A stretch of 35,889 nucleotides of DNA from positions 1 through 35,889 of the forward strand of contig CAMCVP010000020.1 in NCBI GenBank assembly GCA_945881835.1, in the 5' to 3' direction. The notes under the pieces were generated by a model. It was not told the DNA's origin. It did not search any database and was given only the letters and a program-made list of their open reading frames with translations. Numbering within the stretch: position 1 is the first letter of the stretch; every line of letters begins with the position of its first letter. Source of the stretch: Chryseobacterium gleum. Lineage in GTDB: Bacteria > Bacteroidota > Bacteroidia > Flavobacteriales_D > Sanyastnellaceae. The translations under genes were made by a program, and so were the position numbers. This document shows, piece after piece, positions 8,652 to 17,337 of this stretch.

Positions 8652-10492
8652 TTCTTCTTCACTTCAACTTTGGGTTTGTCTTCAATCACACGAGTTTCAA
8701 TTTTCGATAAGTGGAGCATCCATGTTGAAATTTCTTCGAGTTCTTTTGCGTTAATGTAGCTGCCAATCGCTGTCAAATGTTCATTCCATTTTATTTTGCC
8801 CTGCTTCGCGGCATTGCTTAATCGAGTGATTGTATTTGACTGCGTTGACATATAGTTCAAGTACATACTTGAAGTGGAAAGGGGTATGCGATCTGGCGAT
8901 GCCCACTGGGTTTGAGCATCTTCACCAAACATTCGTGCTGCCGTTAAATCTTGACCTCCAAAAGTTCCGGGAAATTCAATTCGGTTGGAGATTACACCTG
9001 TAAAAACTTCGGAATTTGAAGCGCTGGCGATAAGTGCTAAATAGGCTCCTAAACCTTCTCCGTATATGAAATTACTTTCAGGGAGAATGGCGTAATCCTT
9101 CTTTATCGAAGCTAGTAAAAGTGATATGTCTTCAGAAAAACTTCCAACTAAATCGGCATAAGAAAAACCAATTTTCGGACGGAAGCTGTAGCGCGTATTC
9201 CATACAAAAACCGCGTATCCGCTTTGACATAAGTGCTGAACGGCAGGGTTAAATTGGTTGGTATATGGAAGGAAAATGTTCTCAGGGATATAGATTACAA
9301 GCGGATAACTTGTCTTGTCATTTTTTGTTGGAAGGTACATACGTCCCGACTGTGGAATAACTTCTCCCGTTTGTATTTGAGCAACTTCACTTGAGATGAA
9401 CATGAGGTTCTTTGATGCATATTTATCTGATGAAATCGGTATCGCTTGATTGTTCTGCCAAACAAAATAAGTAGGCTTTTGAACTTCTCCTTCCACATAA
9501 AATAGGATGGAGTTGTTTTTCTCTGCAACATCTATGATTTGAATAGATCCGCCTTTGAATCCTTGTTTTGAAAAGGCGAGAATTTTTTGAACGGTGGCAT
9601 CTTTCGACTCTTGATATTCAGCTGCGTTTATGTTATTTGAAATTAAAGCTATTTCATTTTTACGCATGAAGAGACTCGTGCAATTTTCTCCTGGTTTACT
9701 GTTCAAGGGTTTGATACCTGTTTTTGAAATGGCACATGGATAAGTAGTGGTGCTTTGGAAGTTTGTGATGCCGTAGAGCACTTCACCATTTGAGTCGCAT
9801 CCGTTGGTTTCGAAATAGTACCCCGAAGAAAATTCGAAAATTCGAGCACCTAATTTTTCATTTTCAATTTTGAAAATACGTGAGATCATGTTACTGTGTG
9901 AAGCCACCGCAACGATTCCCTTCGCTTTAGAAAAATACCAACCGAAAACCTCACCCGTTACGGATAGCGATGGGTTGTTTTTCTTCGAGGCGAAATCATA
10001 TTTCACAACAGAGGCTGTGCTTCCGTTTTGATTGCTGAAGAATGCAGTTGTGGAAGTTGAACCGATATACATATTTGCTGGAATGCTTCCTACAACTTTG
10101 TTCGAGGAAACTTCAACAATATCAAAGGAATGCTCCGCTGTTTGAATTTCCAATGCAACGAGATTGTCATTGAGATAAAATGCATTCGTGACATCTTTTG
10201 TATTAGCATATTGAAGCGCACTCTTTTTGGATGATTGAATTTCAATAATGGTTATCGATTTCGAAGCACCTGTATTTTGAAGGGTAACGAACTTGTCGCC
10301 CGATTCATTCAGATCGACAGTTAGAATTTCAGGTTCGTTGAAAAAGTAGTTTGTCGGATAAATACTGTGCGGAATAGCTACAGTTTTAGCAGTATTACTT
10401 GCAGGTGGATTTACCTGCAATCCTTGGCCATTAGAGGTTTGAAGAATCGAAAATCCAACCAAAGAAATAAATAGAGAGAGTGACTTTTTCAT
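8648..10492 (-). CDS. Exported S9-like (prolyl oligopeptidase-type) protein, probable pseudoenzyme
   Basis: A 614-residue protein with a signal peptide (MKKSLSLFISLVGFSILQTSNGQ). Residues about 40-360 look like irregular beta-propeller repeats and about 380-510 like an alpha/beta-hydrolase core: YPLVIYIPEN, SGYAVFVWNTRYS, then YGEGLGAYLAL (about 477-487), where S9 peptidases have GxSxGG. The nucleophile Ser is replaced by Gly, and no catalytic Asp or His motif is recognisable downstream. The last about 50 residues before the Lys-rich end resemble the C-terminal half of a cytochrome c domain but lack CxxCH. Peptidase activity is therefore doubtful; a binding role is possible. First gene of the tgt-permease-SDR operon; its function is not known. 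Confidence 0.6.
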   Translation of the reverse strand: MKKSLSLFISLVGFSILQTSNGQGLQVNPPASNTAKTVAIPHSIYPTNYFFNEPEILTVDLNESGDKFVTLQNTGASKSITIIEIQSSKKSALQYANTKDVTNAFYLNDNLVALEIQTAEHSFDIVEVSSNKVVGSIPANMYIGSTSTTAFFSNQNGSTASVVKYDFASKKNNPSLSVTGEVFGWYFSKAKGIVAVASHSNMISRIFKIENEKLGARIFEFSSGYYFETNGCDSNGEVLYGITNFQSTTTYPCAISKTGIKPLNSKPGENCTSLFMRKNEIALISNNINAAEYQESKDATVQKILAFSKQGFKGGSIQIIDVAEKNNSILFYVEGEVQKPTYFVWQNNQAIPISSDKYASKNLMFISSEVAQIQTGEVIPQSGRMYLPTKNDKTSYPLVIYIPENIFLPYTNQFNPAVQHLCQSGYAVFVWNTRYSFRPKIGFSYADLVGSFSEDISLLLASIKKDYAILPESNFIYGEGLGAYLALIASASNSEVFTGVISNRIEFPGTFGGQDLTAARMFGEDAQTQWASPDRIPLSTSSMYLNYMSTQSNTITRLSNAAKQGKIKWNEHLTAIGSYINAKELEEISTWMLHLSKIETRVIEDKPKVEVKKK

Positions 10493-10496
10493 TTTT

Positions 10497-10504
10497 CAAA
10501 TTTA
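10497..10504 (-). promoter_or_regulatory. -7 promoter box 4 nt before the S9-like gene start
   Basis: On the minus strand this reads TAAATTTG, an exact TAnnTTTG match. Only 4 nt separate it from the ATG at 10492, so the transcript would start at or within a few bases of the start codon (leaderless). The -33 box is not clear. Confidence 0.5.
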
Positions 10505-10577
10505 GTGAATGATAGTCAGAATAGAGTTATTCACAATCAAATGGGATATATTTTATAATTATTCATGAAAAATATGC

Positions 10578-10606
10578 TTTGACTTTAAAACAAGGGGGTA
10601 TATTTG
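10578..10606 (+). promoter_or_regulatory. glnN promoter (-33 TTTG, 17-bp spacer, -7 TATATTTG)
   Basis: TTTG at 10578-10581 and TATATTTG at 10599-10606 match the Bacteroidota -33 and -7 elements with a 17-bp spacer. Transcription would start near 10612, giving a leader of about 45 nt before the ATG at 10656. The motif GGGGGTATA overlaps the -7 box at 10594-10602 and recurs at 10647-10655, next to the start codon. Confidence 0.65.
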
Positions 10607-10632
10607 CTGAAAATTAGAAATTTTTGCTAACC

Positions 10633-10652
10633 ACCCCTGTAAAAGAGGGGGT
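10633..10652 (+). promoter_or_regulatory. Leader hairpin just upstream of glnN start
   Basis: ACCCCT at 10633-10638 can pair with the AGGGGGT run at 10646-10652 around an about 7-nt loop. The right arm lies 3-10 nt before the ATG at 10656, where a ribosome would bind, so the stem could mask the initiation region. The stem is short (5-6 bp), so this is a candidate only. Confidence 0.35.
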
Positions 10653-10655
10653 ATA

Positions 10656-12851
10656 ATGAAAAAAAACATGAGTTTAAGAAAAAACGCGCAACAGGAAATC
10701 AATAGCCGAGTGCCTATGCCACTGGCTCCGAATGGTCAACGCATCAGCGAATATTTCGGTGACAATGTGTTCAATCCTCACAAAATGCGTGAGTATCTTC
10801 CTGAAGACTTGTATGATAATCTTATGTCTTGCATCAATCAAGGTACACGTATCGACAGAAACGTTGCCGATCACATTGCTGCTGGAATGAAAGAATGGGC
10901 TATTAGCAAAGGTGCTACACACTTTACACACTGGTTTCAACCATTAACAGGTGCTACTGCAGAGAAGCACGATAGTTTCTTCAAGCCACTTGGAGACGGA
11001 AGAGCCATTGAAAAATTTGAAGGAACCATGTTGGTTCAGCAAGAGCCAGATGCTTCTTCTTTCCCGAACGGTGGAATTCGTAACACCTTCGAAGCCCGTG
11101 GTTACACGCTTTGGGATCCATCATCTCCAGCTTTTATTGTTGGAAACACTTTGTGTATCCCTACTATTTTCATTTCATATACAGGACACGCTCTTGATTA
11201 TAAGATGCCGTTGATCAAAGCGCTTCAAGTCGTAGATGCTGCAGCAACTGCGGTTTGTCAGTATTTCGACAAGGATGTAAACAAGGTGAACACAACCTTA
11301 GGATGGGAGCAAGAGTTCTTCTTAGTAGACTCTGCTTTACACAAGGCACGTCCAGACTTAGCGATGACCGGTCGTGCATTGTTCGGCCACAAGCCTGCAA
11401 AAGGCCAGCAATTGGAAGATCACTATTTCGGAAGTATTCCTGAAAGAGTTTTGGCTTATATGAAAGACTTCGAATATGAAGCTCATTTGTTAGGTATCCC
11501 TGTCACAACGCGACATAACGAAGTTGCTCCAAACCAATATGAGGTGGCTCCAATGTTTGAAGAGGCTAACTTGGCGAACGACCACAACCAGCTTTTAATG
11601 GATTTATTAAAGAAGATTGCGCAGAAGCATAACTTCAACGTGCTTCTTCACGAGAAACCATACGAAGGTGTTAACGGAAGCGGAAAGCACAACAACTGGG
11701 CGCTTTCAACCAACACTGGTGTGAACCTTCTTCGTCCAGGAAAAAACCCAAAGTCGAACCTTCAGTTCTTAACCTTCATGGTGAACACCGTTGCTGCGAT
11801 TCATGAGAACGCTGATGTTCTTCGTGCTTCCATTGCTACAGTTGGAAACGATCATCGTCTAGGAGCAAATGAAGCTCCACCAGCAATCATGAGTTGCTTC
11901 CTAGGTGAGCAGTTGAATGCTATGCTTGATAATCTTGAAAAGAATATCAAAGCAGGAAAGATGACTCCAGAAGATAAAACTGAATTGAAATTGAATATCG
12001 GAAAGTTACCACAAGTCCTTCTTGACAACACCGACAGAAATAGAACTTCTCCATTCGCATTTACCGGAAATAAATTTGAATTCCGTGCTGTGGGTTCTAG
12101 TGCAAACTGCGCGAACGCAATGATCACTTTGAATACCATTGTTGCGAATCGTTTGATTCAATTCAAAAAAGACGTAGATGCGCGTATTGCAAAGGGTGAT
12201 GACAAGGACGAAGCAATTCTAAAAGAGCTTCAACGCTTAATCAAACAAAGTAAGGCGATTCGTTTTGAAGGAAACGGATATGGCGATGAGTGGGTGAAAG
12301 AAGCTGCGAAAAGAGGTTTGTCTAATTTGAAAGACACACCGGCTGCTTTAAAAGTTTGGAAAGACAAGAAGGTTATTACAATGTTCGAAAAGCTGAACGT
12401 CTTGACAAATGAAGAGATTCATTCTCGTTATGAAATCGAGGTTGAGAACTACGCGCGTCGTCGTGAGATTGAAGCAGAGATTGTTGTAGACATGGCAGTG
12501 AACCAAATTATTCCTGCAGCGTTGAGATACCAGAGCGAGTTAATCAATAACGTTCAAGGATTGAAAGCGGTTCTTGGTGTTAAGGAATTCAAAGAGTTGA
12601 GCAAAACACAGTTGAGCTTAATTACAGAAATTTCCCAACATGTAAACGGACTGAAGGCTTGCACCGAAGGAATCGTGGTTGAACAAGGAAAGGTTGATCA
12701 TGCAAACACAGAGAAAATGGCGGATATCTATTGCCATAAGATCAAACCTTTAATGGATGCTGCCCGCGAAGCGGCAGATGCTTTAGAACAAATTATTGAT
12801 GATAATTCGTGGCCAATTCCAAAAATGAGAGAGTTGTTGTTTACTTGCTAA
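10656..12851 (+). CDS. glnN: Glutamine synthetase type III
   Basis: ATP-dependent ligation of ammonia to glutamate, cytoplasmic, normally a dodecamer. At 731 residues it has the long GSIII size rather than the about 450-470 of GSI. Visible signatures are the N-terminal GSIII region (NGQRISEYFGDNVF), the FTHWFQPLTG segment, 'LGWEQEFFLVD' with metal-binding Glu, 'HNEVAPNQYEVAPMFE', and KPYEGVNGSGKHNNWALST, the GSIII form of the glutamate/ammonium-site loop, followed by 'GNDHRLGANEAPPAIMS'. The ATG at 10656 (MKKNMSLRKN) is taken as start; ATG 10668 is an alternative. It has its own promoter and a leader with a possible masking hairpin. GSIII is common in Bacteroidota. Confidence 0.97.
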   Translation: MKKNMSLRKNAQQEINSRVPMPLAPNGQRISEYFGDNVFNPHKMREYLPEDLYDNLMSCINQGTRIDRNVADHIAAGMKEWAISKGATHFTHWFQPLTGATAEKHDSFFKPLGDGRAIEKFEGTMLVQQEPDASSFPNGGIRNTFEARGYTLWDPSSPAFIVGNTLCIPTIFISYTGHALDYKMPLIKALQVVDAAATAVCQYFDKDVNKVNTTLGWEQEFFLVDSALHKARPDLAMTGRALFGHKPAKGQQLEDHYFGSIPERVLAYMKDFEYEAHLLGIPVTTRHNEVAPNQYEVAPMFEEANLANDHNQLLMDLLKKIAQKHNFNVLLHEKPYEGVNGSGKHNNWALSTNTGVNLLRPGKNPKSNLQFLTFMVNTVAAIHENADVLRASIATVGNDHRLGANEAPPAIMSCFLGEQLNAMLDNLEKNIKAGKMTPEDKTELKLNIGKLPQVLLDNTDRNRTSPFAFTGNKFEFRAVGSSANCANAMITLNTIVANRLIQFKKDVDARIAKGDDKDEAILKELQRLIKQSKAIRFEGNGYGDEWVKEAAKRGLSNLKDTPAALKVWKDKKVITMFEKLNVLTNEEIHSRYEIEVENYARRREIEAEIVVDMAVNQIIPAALRYQSELINNVQGLKAVLGVKEFKELSKTQLSLITEISQHVNGLKACTEGIVVEQGKVDHANTEKMADIYCHKIKPLMDAAREAADALEQIIDDNSWPIPKMRELLFTC

Positions 12852-12896
12852 TCTCAGTTTTAGATAATTGCGATTTTATGAGGAAAATTAACATTT

Positions 12897-12925
12897 TTGA
12901 TTATTTTCGCAAATACTAACTTTAA
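12897..12925 (+). promoter_or_regulatory. Promoter of the PorE-like gene
   Basis: TTTG at 12897-12900, a 17-bp spacer and TAACTTTA at 12918-12925 (one mismatch to TAnnTTTG) lie 20 nt upstream of the ATG at 12946. The spacing is identical to that of the glnN promoter. No terminator is evident between glnN and this site. Confidence 0.45.
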
Positions 12926-12945
12926 ACTGGACTAAAACATAGCGT

Positions 12946-15024
12946 ATGAGATTTTTCAAATCTATCTTGGTTTTGTTTGTTTGTTTGGCAATGGCAACAT
13001 TGGCGAATGCGCAGAATAAAAAAATTCAACAGGCAGATATCGAGTTTGCAGGTCAGGGCTACAACCAAGCCGCAACCATGTATATCGGGGAGGTTACTAA
13101 GATTAAAAACATCGATGAGAAGGCGCGTGTTTTATACAATATCGCGGAATGCTACAGAAACACAAAGCGCTATGGAATGAGCTTGGACTATTACGACAAG
13201 GCAATCAACGCGAAATATGACAAGAAGACAGCCGATGTTTATTTGAACTACGGAATTGCTCTCCAAGAAATGGATCGTTTAGAAGACGCTATTGTTCAGT
13301 ACAACAAATACAAAGAGCGTGGTGGAAATGCCGCTTTAGCTGACATGCGTGTTCAAACGTGCACAAATGCTGCAACAGCTAAGAAAACGAGCGCTAAATC
13401 TCGCTACGTAGCAGAAAACGTGGAATTCTTGAACTCAAGCGAAGAAGATTTTGGATTGGCTTACGCCTCTAAAAAATGGGACGAATTCGTATTTACTTCT
13501 GCGCGTAAAGAGTCTGTTGGTAGCGGATTGAGCCCAATCAACGGAGATGAGTTTAAAGATGTGTTCGTTGCGAAGTTAGACAAGAAGTTCAAATTTCAAG
13601 GAGCACCAATGCCTGCAAGCATTACTGTAAACACAGAATCTCACGAAGCAGCAGGTGCTTTCGACAAGGATTATAAGACATTATTCTTTACACGATGCGG
13701 ATTCGATAAAAAAGGAAGAATGGGTTGTGACATATACACAGCTAACAAGCAAGGTGACAATTTCGCAACTGCTTCTATCATAGATATCATCAACAGAGAG
13801 TCTGATGACTCTTCACGTGTGGGGCAGCCATGTCTTTCTCCAGATGAGCAGTATTTGATTTTCGCATCGAACAAGCCAGGTGGAAAGGGAGGAAGAGATT
13901 TGTGGTACATGACTTTCGATAAGAAATCGAAGAAATGGGCTAACTTAACGAACCTTGCCTCATTAAACACTCCAGGTGACGAGTATTATCCTTACATGAC
14001 CGAAGATGGTACCTTGTACTTCGCTTCAAACGGTTATCCTGGATTAGGTGGATTAGATATCTTCAAGGCAAAGAAAACAGGAGAAATGACATTCGGTGAT
14101 GTGACTGCTATGCCTGCTCCAATTAACTCAGCTTCTGACGATTTCGCATTCATAATAGATAAGAAGCCTGTTTTAGACAATGTATTAATGGAAGGTGTTT
14201 TCGCATGTTACTTCTCTTCAAACCGTCCAGGTGGAAAAGGTAAAGACGATATCTGGCATGCCTATGAGCGTCCTTTGGAATTCACCATGACAGGTACAGC
14301 TTACAACAAGAAAACGGGAAACACCCTATCTGGTTGTAAAGTAACCATCATTGGATCTGACGGTTCGACATACAATGTTGTTACCGATGCTAATGGTAGC
14401 TTCTTCCTTGATAAGACAAAGGTTAAAGTCGAAACCAAATACACGGTTGACATTCAAAAAGAAAACTTCATCGGTACTGCAGATAAGTTCTCTACCAAAG
14501 GAGCAAAAGAGTCTACGAACTACCAACAAGATTATTTCTTAATCCCTGTAGAAATTGGAAAGGAATACCCAATGCCTACAGTGTTGTATCCTTTCAATAA
14601 AACTGAATTATTAATTAATGATGAAGTGAATAGTGCTGACTCATTGAGCTACTTGTTGAACATTTTAACTGAGAATCCAACATTTGTTGTTCAGTTAGAG
14701 TCTCACACAGATGCTCGTGGTGATGTGGCTAGCAACGATAAACTTTCTCAAGGTCGTGCAGAAACTTGCGTAACTTACCTTACTTCTAAAGGTATCGCTG
14801 CTGATCGTTTAGTAGCAAAAGGAAAGGGTGAAAGCGAGCCACGCACCATTAAGGACGGAGATCGTCTTTCTGCTGAAACTTTCGCTGAATTCCCAATCGG
14901 AACATTGTTAGATGAAGCATTCATAAATTCAATCAAAGACAATGACTCTAAAGAGCGTGCTCACCAATTGAATCGTCGCACAACATTTAGAATCTTGAGA
15001 ACGGACTACGTCCCAAGTAAATAG
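12946..15024 (+). CDS. PorE-like envelope protein: TPR, PD40 propeller, CRD, OmpA C-terminal domain
   Basis: A 692-residue exported protein. The order is a signal peptide ending near ANAQ (residue 22), TPR-like helices (about 25-130, e.g. 'RVLYNIAECYRNTKRYGMSL'), PD40/WD40-like propeller strands (about 150-440; repeats such as FASNKPGGKGGRDLWY and FSSNRPGGKGKDDIWH), a carboxypeptidase-regulatory-like beta domain (about 448-530), and an OmpA peptidoglycan-binding domain (about 555-690; SHTDARGD...NDKLSQGRAE). This is the architecture of P. gingivalis PorE, a T9SS component thought to tether the machine to peptidoglycan; Bacteroidota also encode paralogues of unknown role. It lacks a lipobox cysteine. 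A strong terminator follows its stop. Confidence 0.85.
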   Translation: MRFFKSILVLFVCLAMATLANAQNKKIQQADIEFAGQGYNQAATMYIGEVTKIKNIDEKARVLYNIAECYRNTKRYGMSLDYYDKAINAKYDKKTADVYLNYGIALQEMDRLEDAIVQYNKYKERGGNAALADMRVQTCTNAATAKKTSAKSRYVAENVEFLNSSEEDFGLAYASKKWDEFVFTSARKESVGSGLSPINGDEFKDVFVAKLDKKFKFQGAPMPASITVNTESHEAAGAFDKDYKTLFFTRCGFDKKGRMGCDIYTANKQGDNFATASIIDIINRESDDSSRVGQPCLSPDEQYLIFASNKPGGKGGRDLWYMTFDKKSKKWANLTNLASLNTPGDEYYPYMTEDGTLYFASNGYPGLGGLDIFKAKKTGEMTFGDVTAMPAPINSASDDFAFIIDKKPVLDNVLMEGVFACYFSSNRPGGKGKDDIWHAYERPLEFTMTGTAYNKKTGNTLSGCKVTIIGSDGSTYNVVTDANGSFFLDKTKVKVETKYTVDIQKENFIGTADKFSTKGAKESTNYQQDYFLIPVEIGKEYPMPTVLYPFNKTELLINDEVNSADSLSYLLNILTENPTFVVQLESHTDARGDVASNDKLSQGRAETCVTYLTSKGIAADRLVAKGKGESEPRTIKDGDRLSAETFAEFPIGTLLDEAFINSIKDNDSKERAHQLNRRTTFRILRTDYVPSK

Positions 15025-15037
15025 CAAATCTTTAATG

Positions 15038-15070
15038 AAAGGGCTGACACTCGCTGTCAGCCCTTTTTAT
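15038..15070 (+). terminator. Rho-independent terminator (or attenuator) between PorE-like gene and purM
   Basis: A perfect 12-bp stem, AAAGGGCTGACA at 15038-15049 with TGTCAGCCCTTT at 15055-15066, closes a 5-nt loop and runs into T-rich sequence. It ends about 10 nt before the purM ATG at 15077, so it also forms part of the purM leader if purM is transcribed from upstream. Confidence 0.85.
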
Positions 15071-15076
15071 TTATAT

Positions 15077-16249
15077 ATGAGTCAAGCCGAAAACAGATAC
15101 AACAGCAGAGGGGTGAGCGCATCCAAGGAAGACGTCCACGCTGCTATTAAAAACATTGATAAGGGGCTTTTTCCTAAGGCCTTTTGCAAAATAGTTCCCG
15201 ATTACTTAACCGGAAGCGATGAGCATTGCATTGTTATGCATGCAGATGGCGCAGGGACGAAGTCTTCTTTAGCATACATCTACTGGAAGGAAACAGGTGA
15301 CCTTTCTGTATGGAAAGGCATCGCCCAAGATGCAATTGTCATGAATATCGATGACCTACTTTGTGTGGGTGCCATTGACAATATTCTTTTGAGCAGCACC
15401 ATTGGAAGAAACAAGAATTTAGTTCCGGGTGAGGTGATTTCAGCAATTATTTCTGGAACGGAAGAACTTTGCAACGAGCTTGAAAAGCACGGAGTGAAGA
15501 TTCATACAACAGGCGGAGAAACTGCCGATGTGGGTGATTTGGTTCGAACCATTATCGTTGACTCTACCGTGGTTTGCCGCATGCGCAGAGACGAGGTCAT
15601 CGACAATGCGAACATTGCTCCTGGACAAGTCATTGTTGGTCTGGCATCTTACGGACAAACATCTTACGAGACGGAGTACAACGGTGGTATGGGTAGTAAC
15701 GGTCTTACTTCTGCACGTCACGATGTGTTCTACAACGATTTAATTGCGAAGTATCCTGAGTCTTTCGATAGTGCAATTCCAAAGGAATTGGTTTATTCAG
15801 GGTCATACACTTTAACTGATTACGTTCACGATGCGGAATTGAATGCAGGTAAACTTGTTCTTTCACCAACAAGAACATACGCTCCAATTGTAAAACGAAT
15901 TCTTGCGAATCGTCGAAGCAAAATCAAAGGAATGGTGCATTGCAGTGGCGGTGGACAAACGAAAGTTCTTCACTTCACCAACAATGTGCACATTGTGAAA
16001 GACAACTTGTTTGCGATTCCACCACTGTTTAAAATGATTCAAGAAGAATCGAAAACACCTTGGCAGGAAATGTACAAAGTCTTTAACATGGGGCATCGAA
16101 TGGAGTTTTATACCGATGAAGAAACCGCTTTGGAGATTATCAATTACGCCGATCAGGTGGGTTGCGCTGCGCAAATCATTGGTCGTGTAGAAGCCGGTGA
16201 TGGAAACACTTTAGAAATTTGTTCCGAGCACGGGACATTTCAATATTAA
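15077..16249 (+). CDS. purM: Phosphoribosylformylglycinamidine cyclo-ligase (AIR synthase)
   Basis: Fifth step of purine synthesis: ATP-dependent ring closure of FGAM to AIR in the cytoplasm. The 390-residue protein has the PurM/PurL-type ATP-binding region: MHADGAGTKSSLAYIY, 'GIAQDAIVMNIDDLLCVGA' (metal/ATP Asp residues), 'TGGETADVGDLVRT', and 'GMVHCSGGGQTKVLHF' in the C-terminal half. It is longer and more divergent than E. coli PurM, as usual in Bacteroidota. The frame is open from ATG 15035, but that start lies inside the terminator hairpin; MSQAENRYNSRGVS at 15077 is the sensible N terminus. A 10-bp gap leads to prfA. Confidence 0.92.
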   Translation: MSQAENRYNSRGVSASKEDVHAAIKNIDKGLFPKAFCKIVPDYLTGSDEHCIVMHADGAGTKSSLAYIYWKETGDLSVWKGIAQDAIVMNIDDLLCVGAIDNILLSSTIGRNKNLVPGEVISAIISGTEELCNELEKHGVKIHTTGGETADVGDLVRTIIVDSTVVCRMRRDEVIDNANIAPGQVIVGLASYGQTSYETEYNGGMGSNGLTSARHDVFYNDLIAKYPESFDSAIPKELVYSGSYTLTDYVHDAELNAGKLVLSPTRTYAPIVKRILANRRSKIKGMVHCSGGGQTKVLHFTNNVHIVKDNLFAIPPLFKMIQEESKTPWQEMYKVFNMGHRMEFYTDEETALEIINYADQVGCAAQIIGRVEAGDGNTLEICSEHGTFQY

Positions 16250-16259
16250 TTAAGAAGGT

Positions 16260-17336
16260 ATGGAGTTAATCGATCGTTTGTCGGCTATTTCCGATAGATA
16301 TACCGAAGTGGGAAAGAGCATTACAGATCCAACTGTAATTGCCGACATGAAAAAGTATCCAGCCCTCATGCGCGAATACCGCGAACTGGAAAAAATCAAC
16401 GACGTTTATCTTGAATATAAAAAGGCACTCGACGATTTGAAGGGAGCCAAAGAAATTTTATACAGTAACGAAAGCGCCGATCTGAAGGAAATGGCGCAAG
16501 AAGAATACAATGAATTGTCTCCGAAAATTGTTGAAATGGAAGAGGCCATTAAGTTTCTTCTTATTCCAAAAGATCCGGAAGACACCAAGAACGTTATTGT
16601 CGAAATCCGCGCCGGAACGGGCGGAGACGAGGCTTCAATTTTTGCCGGAGACCTTTACAAGATGTATACGCGTTACATTCAAGACAAAGGTTGGAGAATG
16701 GAAGTGTTGAATTTGAGTGAAGGAACCATGGGCGGATTCAAAGAAGTTTCGTTCAAGGTGGAAGGAGATGAGGTGTATGGTACAATGAAGTTTGAAAGTG
16801 GCGTGCACCGCGTGCAGCGTGTTCCCGCAACTGAAACACAAGGACGTGTGCATACCTCTGCGGCAACTGTTGCGATTATGCCTGAGGCCGAAGAGTTCGA
16901 CGTAGTCGTAAACATGTCAGACATTCGCAGAGATACTTACCGCGCAAGTGGTGCGGGTGGACAGCACGTAAACAAAACAGAATCTGCCGTTCGTTTGACC
17001 CACCTTCCAACCGGAGTCATTGTGGCTTGTCAGGAAGGAAGAAGTCAGCATGAGAATATGGACAAGGCCATGACCATGCTTCGTTCACGAATCTTCGAAG
17101 CTGAAGTGAATCGAAGACACGAAGAACGTTCACGTATGCGTAAGTCTTTGGTGAGCACTGGAGATAGAAGCGCGAAAATTCGCACATACAATTATCCCCA
17201 AGGACGTGTGACCGATCACCGAATTAATTTGACGTTATACAATCTAGATGCTGCTATGAATGGCGAAATAGCCGAAGTCATTGAAGCATTGAAATTAGCA
17301 GAGAACACAGAAAAACTTAAGGAAGGAAATTCATAA
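16260..17336 (+). CDS. prfA: Peptide chain release factor 1
   Basis: Class I release factor for UAA and UAG codons. The 358-residue length is typical. The codon-reading tripeptide is PAT in [18 protein letters not shown], which marks RF1 (RF2 has SPF), and the peptidyl-tRNA hydrolysis motif GGQ is at residues 233-235 in [14 protein letters not shown]. The Gln of GGQ is normally methylated by PrmC. It starts 10 bp after purM and is followed 1 nt later by pyrF, a purM-prfA-pyrF operon. Confidence 0.97.
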   Translation: MELIDRLSAISDRYTEVGKSITDPTVIADMKKYPALMREYRELEKINDVYLEYKKALDDLKGAKEILYSNESADLKEMAQEEYNELSPKIVEMEEAIKFLLIPKDPEDTKNVIVEIRAGTGGDEASIFAGDLYKMYTRYIQDKGWRMEVLNLSEGTMGGFKEVSFKVEGDEVYGTMKFESGVHRVQRVPATETQGRVHTSAATVAIMPEAEEFDVVVNMSDIRRDTYRASGAGGQHVNKTESAVRLTHLPTGVIVACQEGRSQHENMDKAMTMLRSRIFEAEVNRRHEERSRMRKSLVSTGDRSAKIRTYNYPQGRVTDHRINLTLYNLDAAMNGEIAEVIEALKLAENTEKLKEGNS

Positions 17337-17337
17337 G

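Noticed and set aside
15035-15076. Longer purM start at ATG 15035
   Set aside because: It would translate through a perfect terminator hairpin and add 14 residues (MKGLTLAVSPFYLY) unlike PurM N termini; ATG 15077 fits the family.
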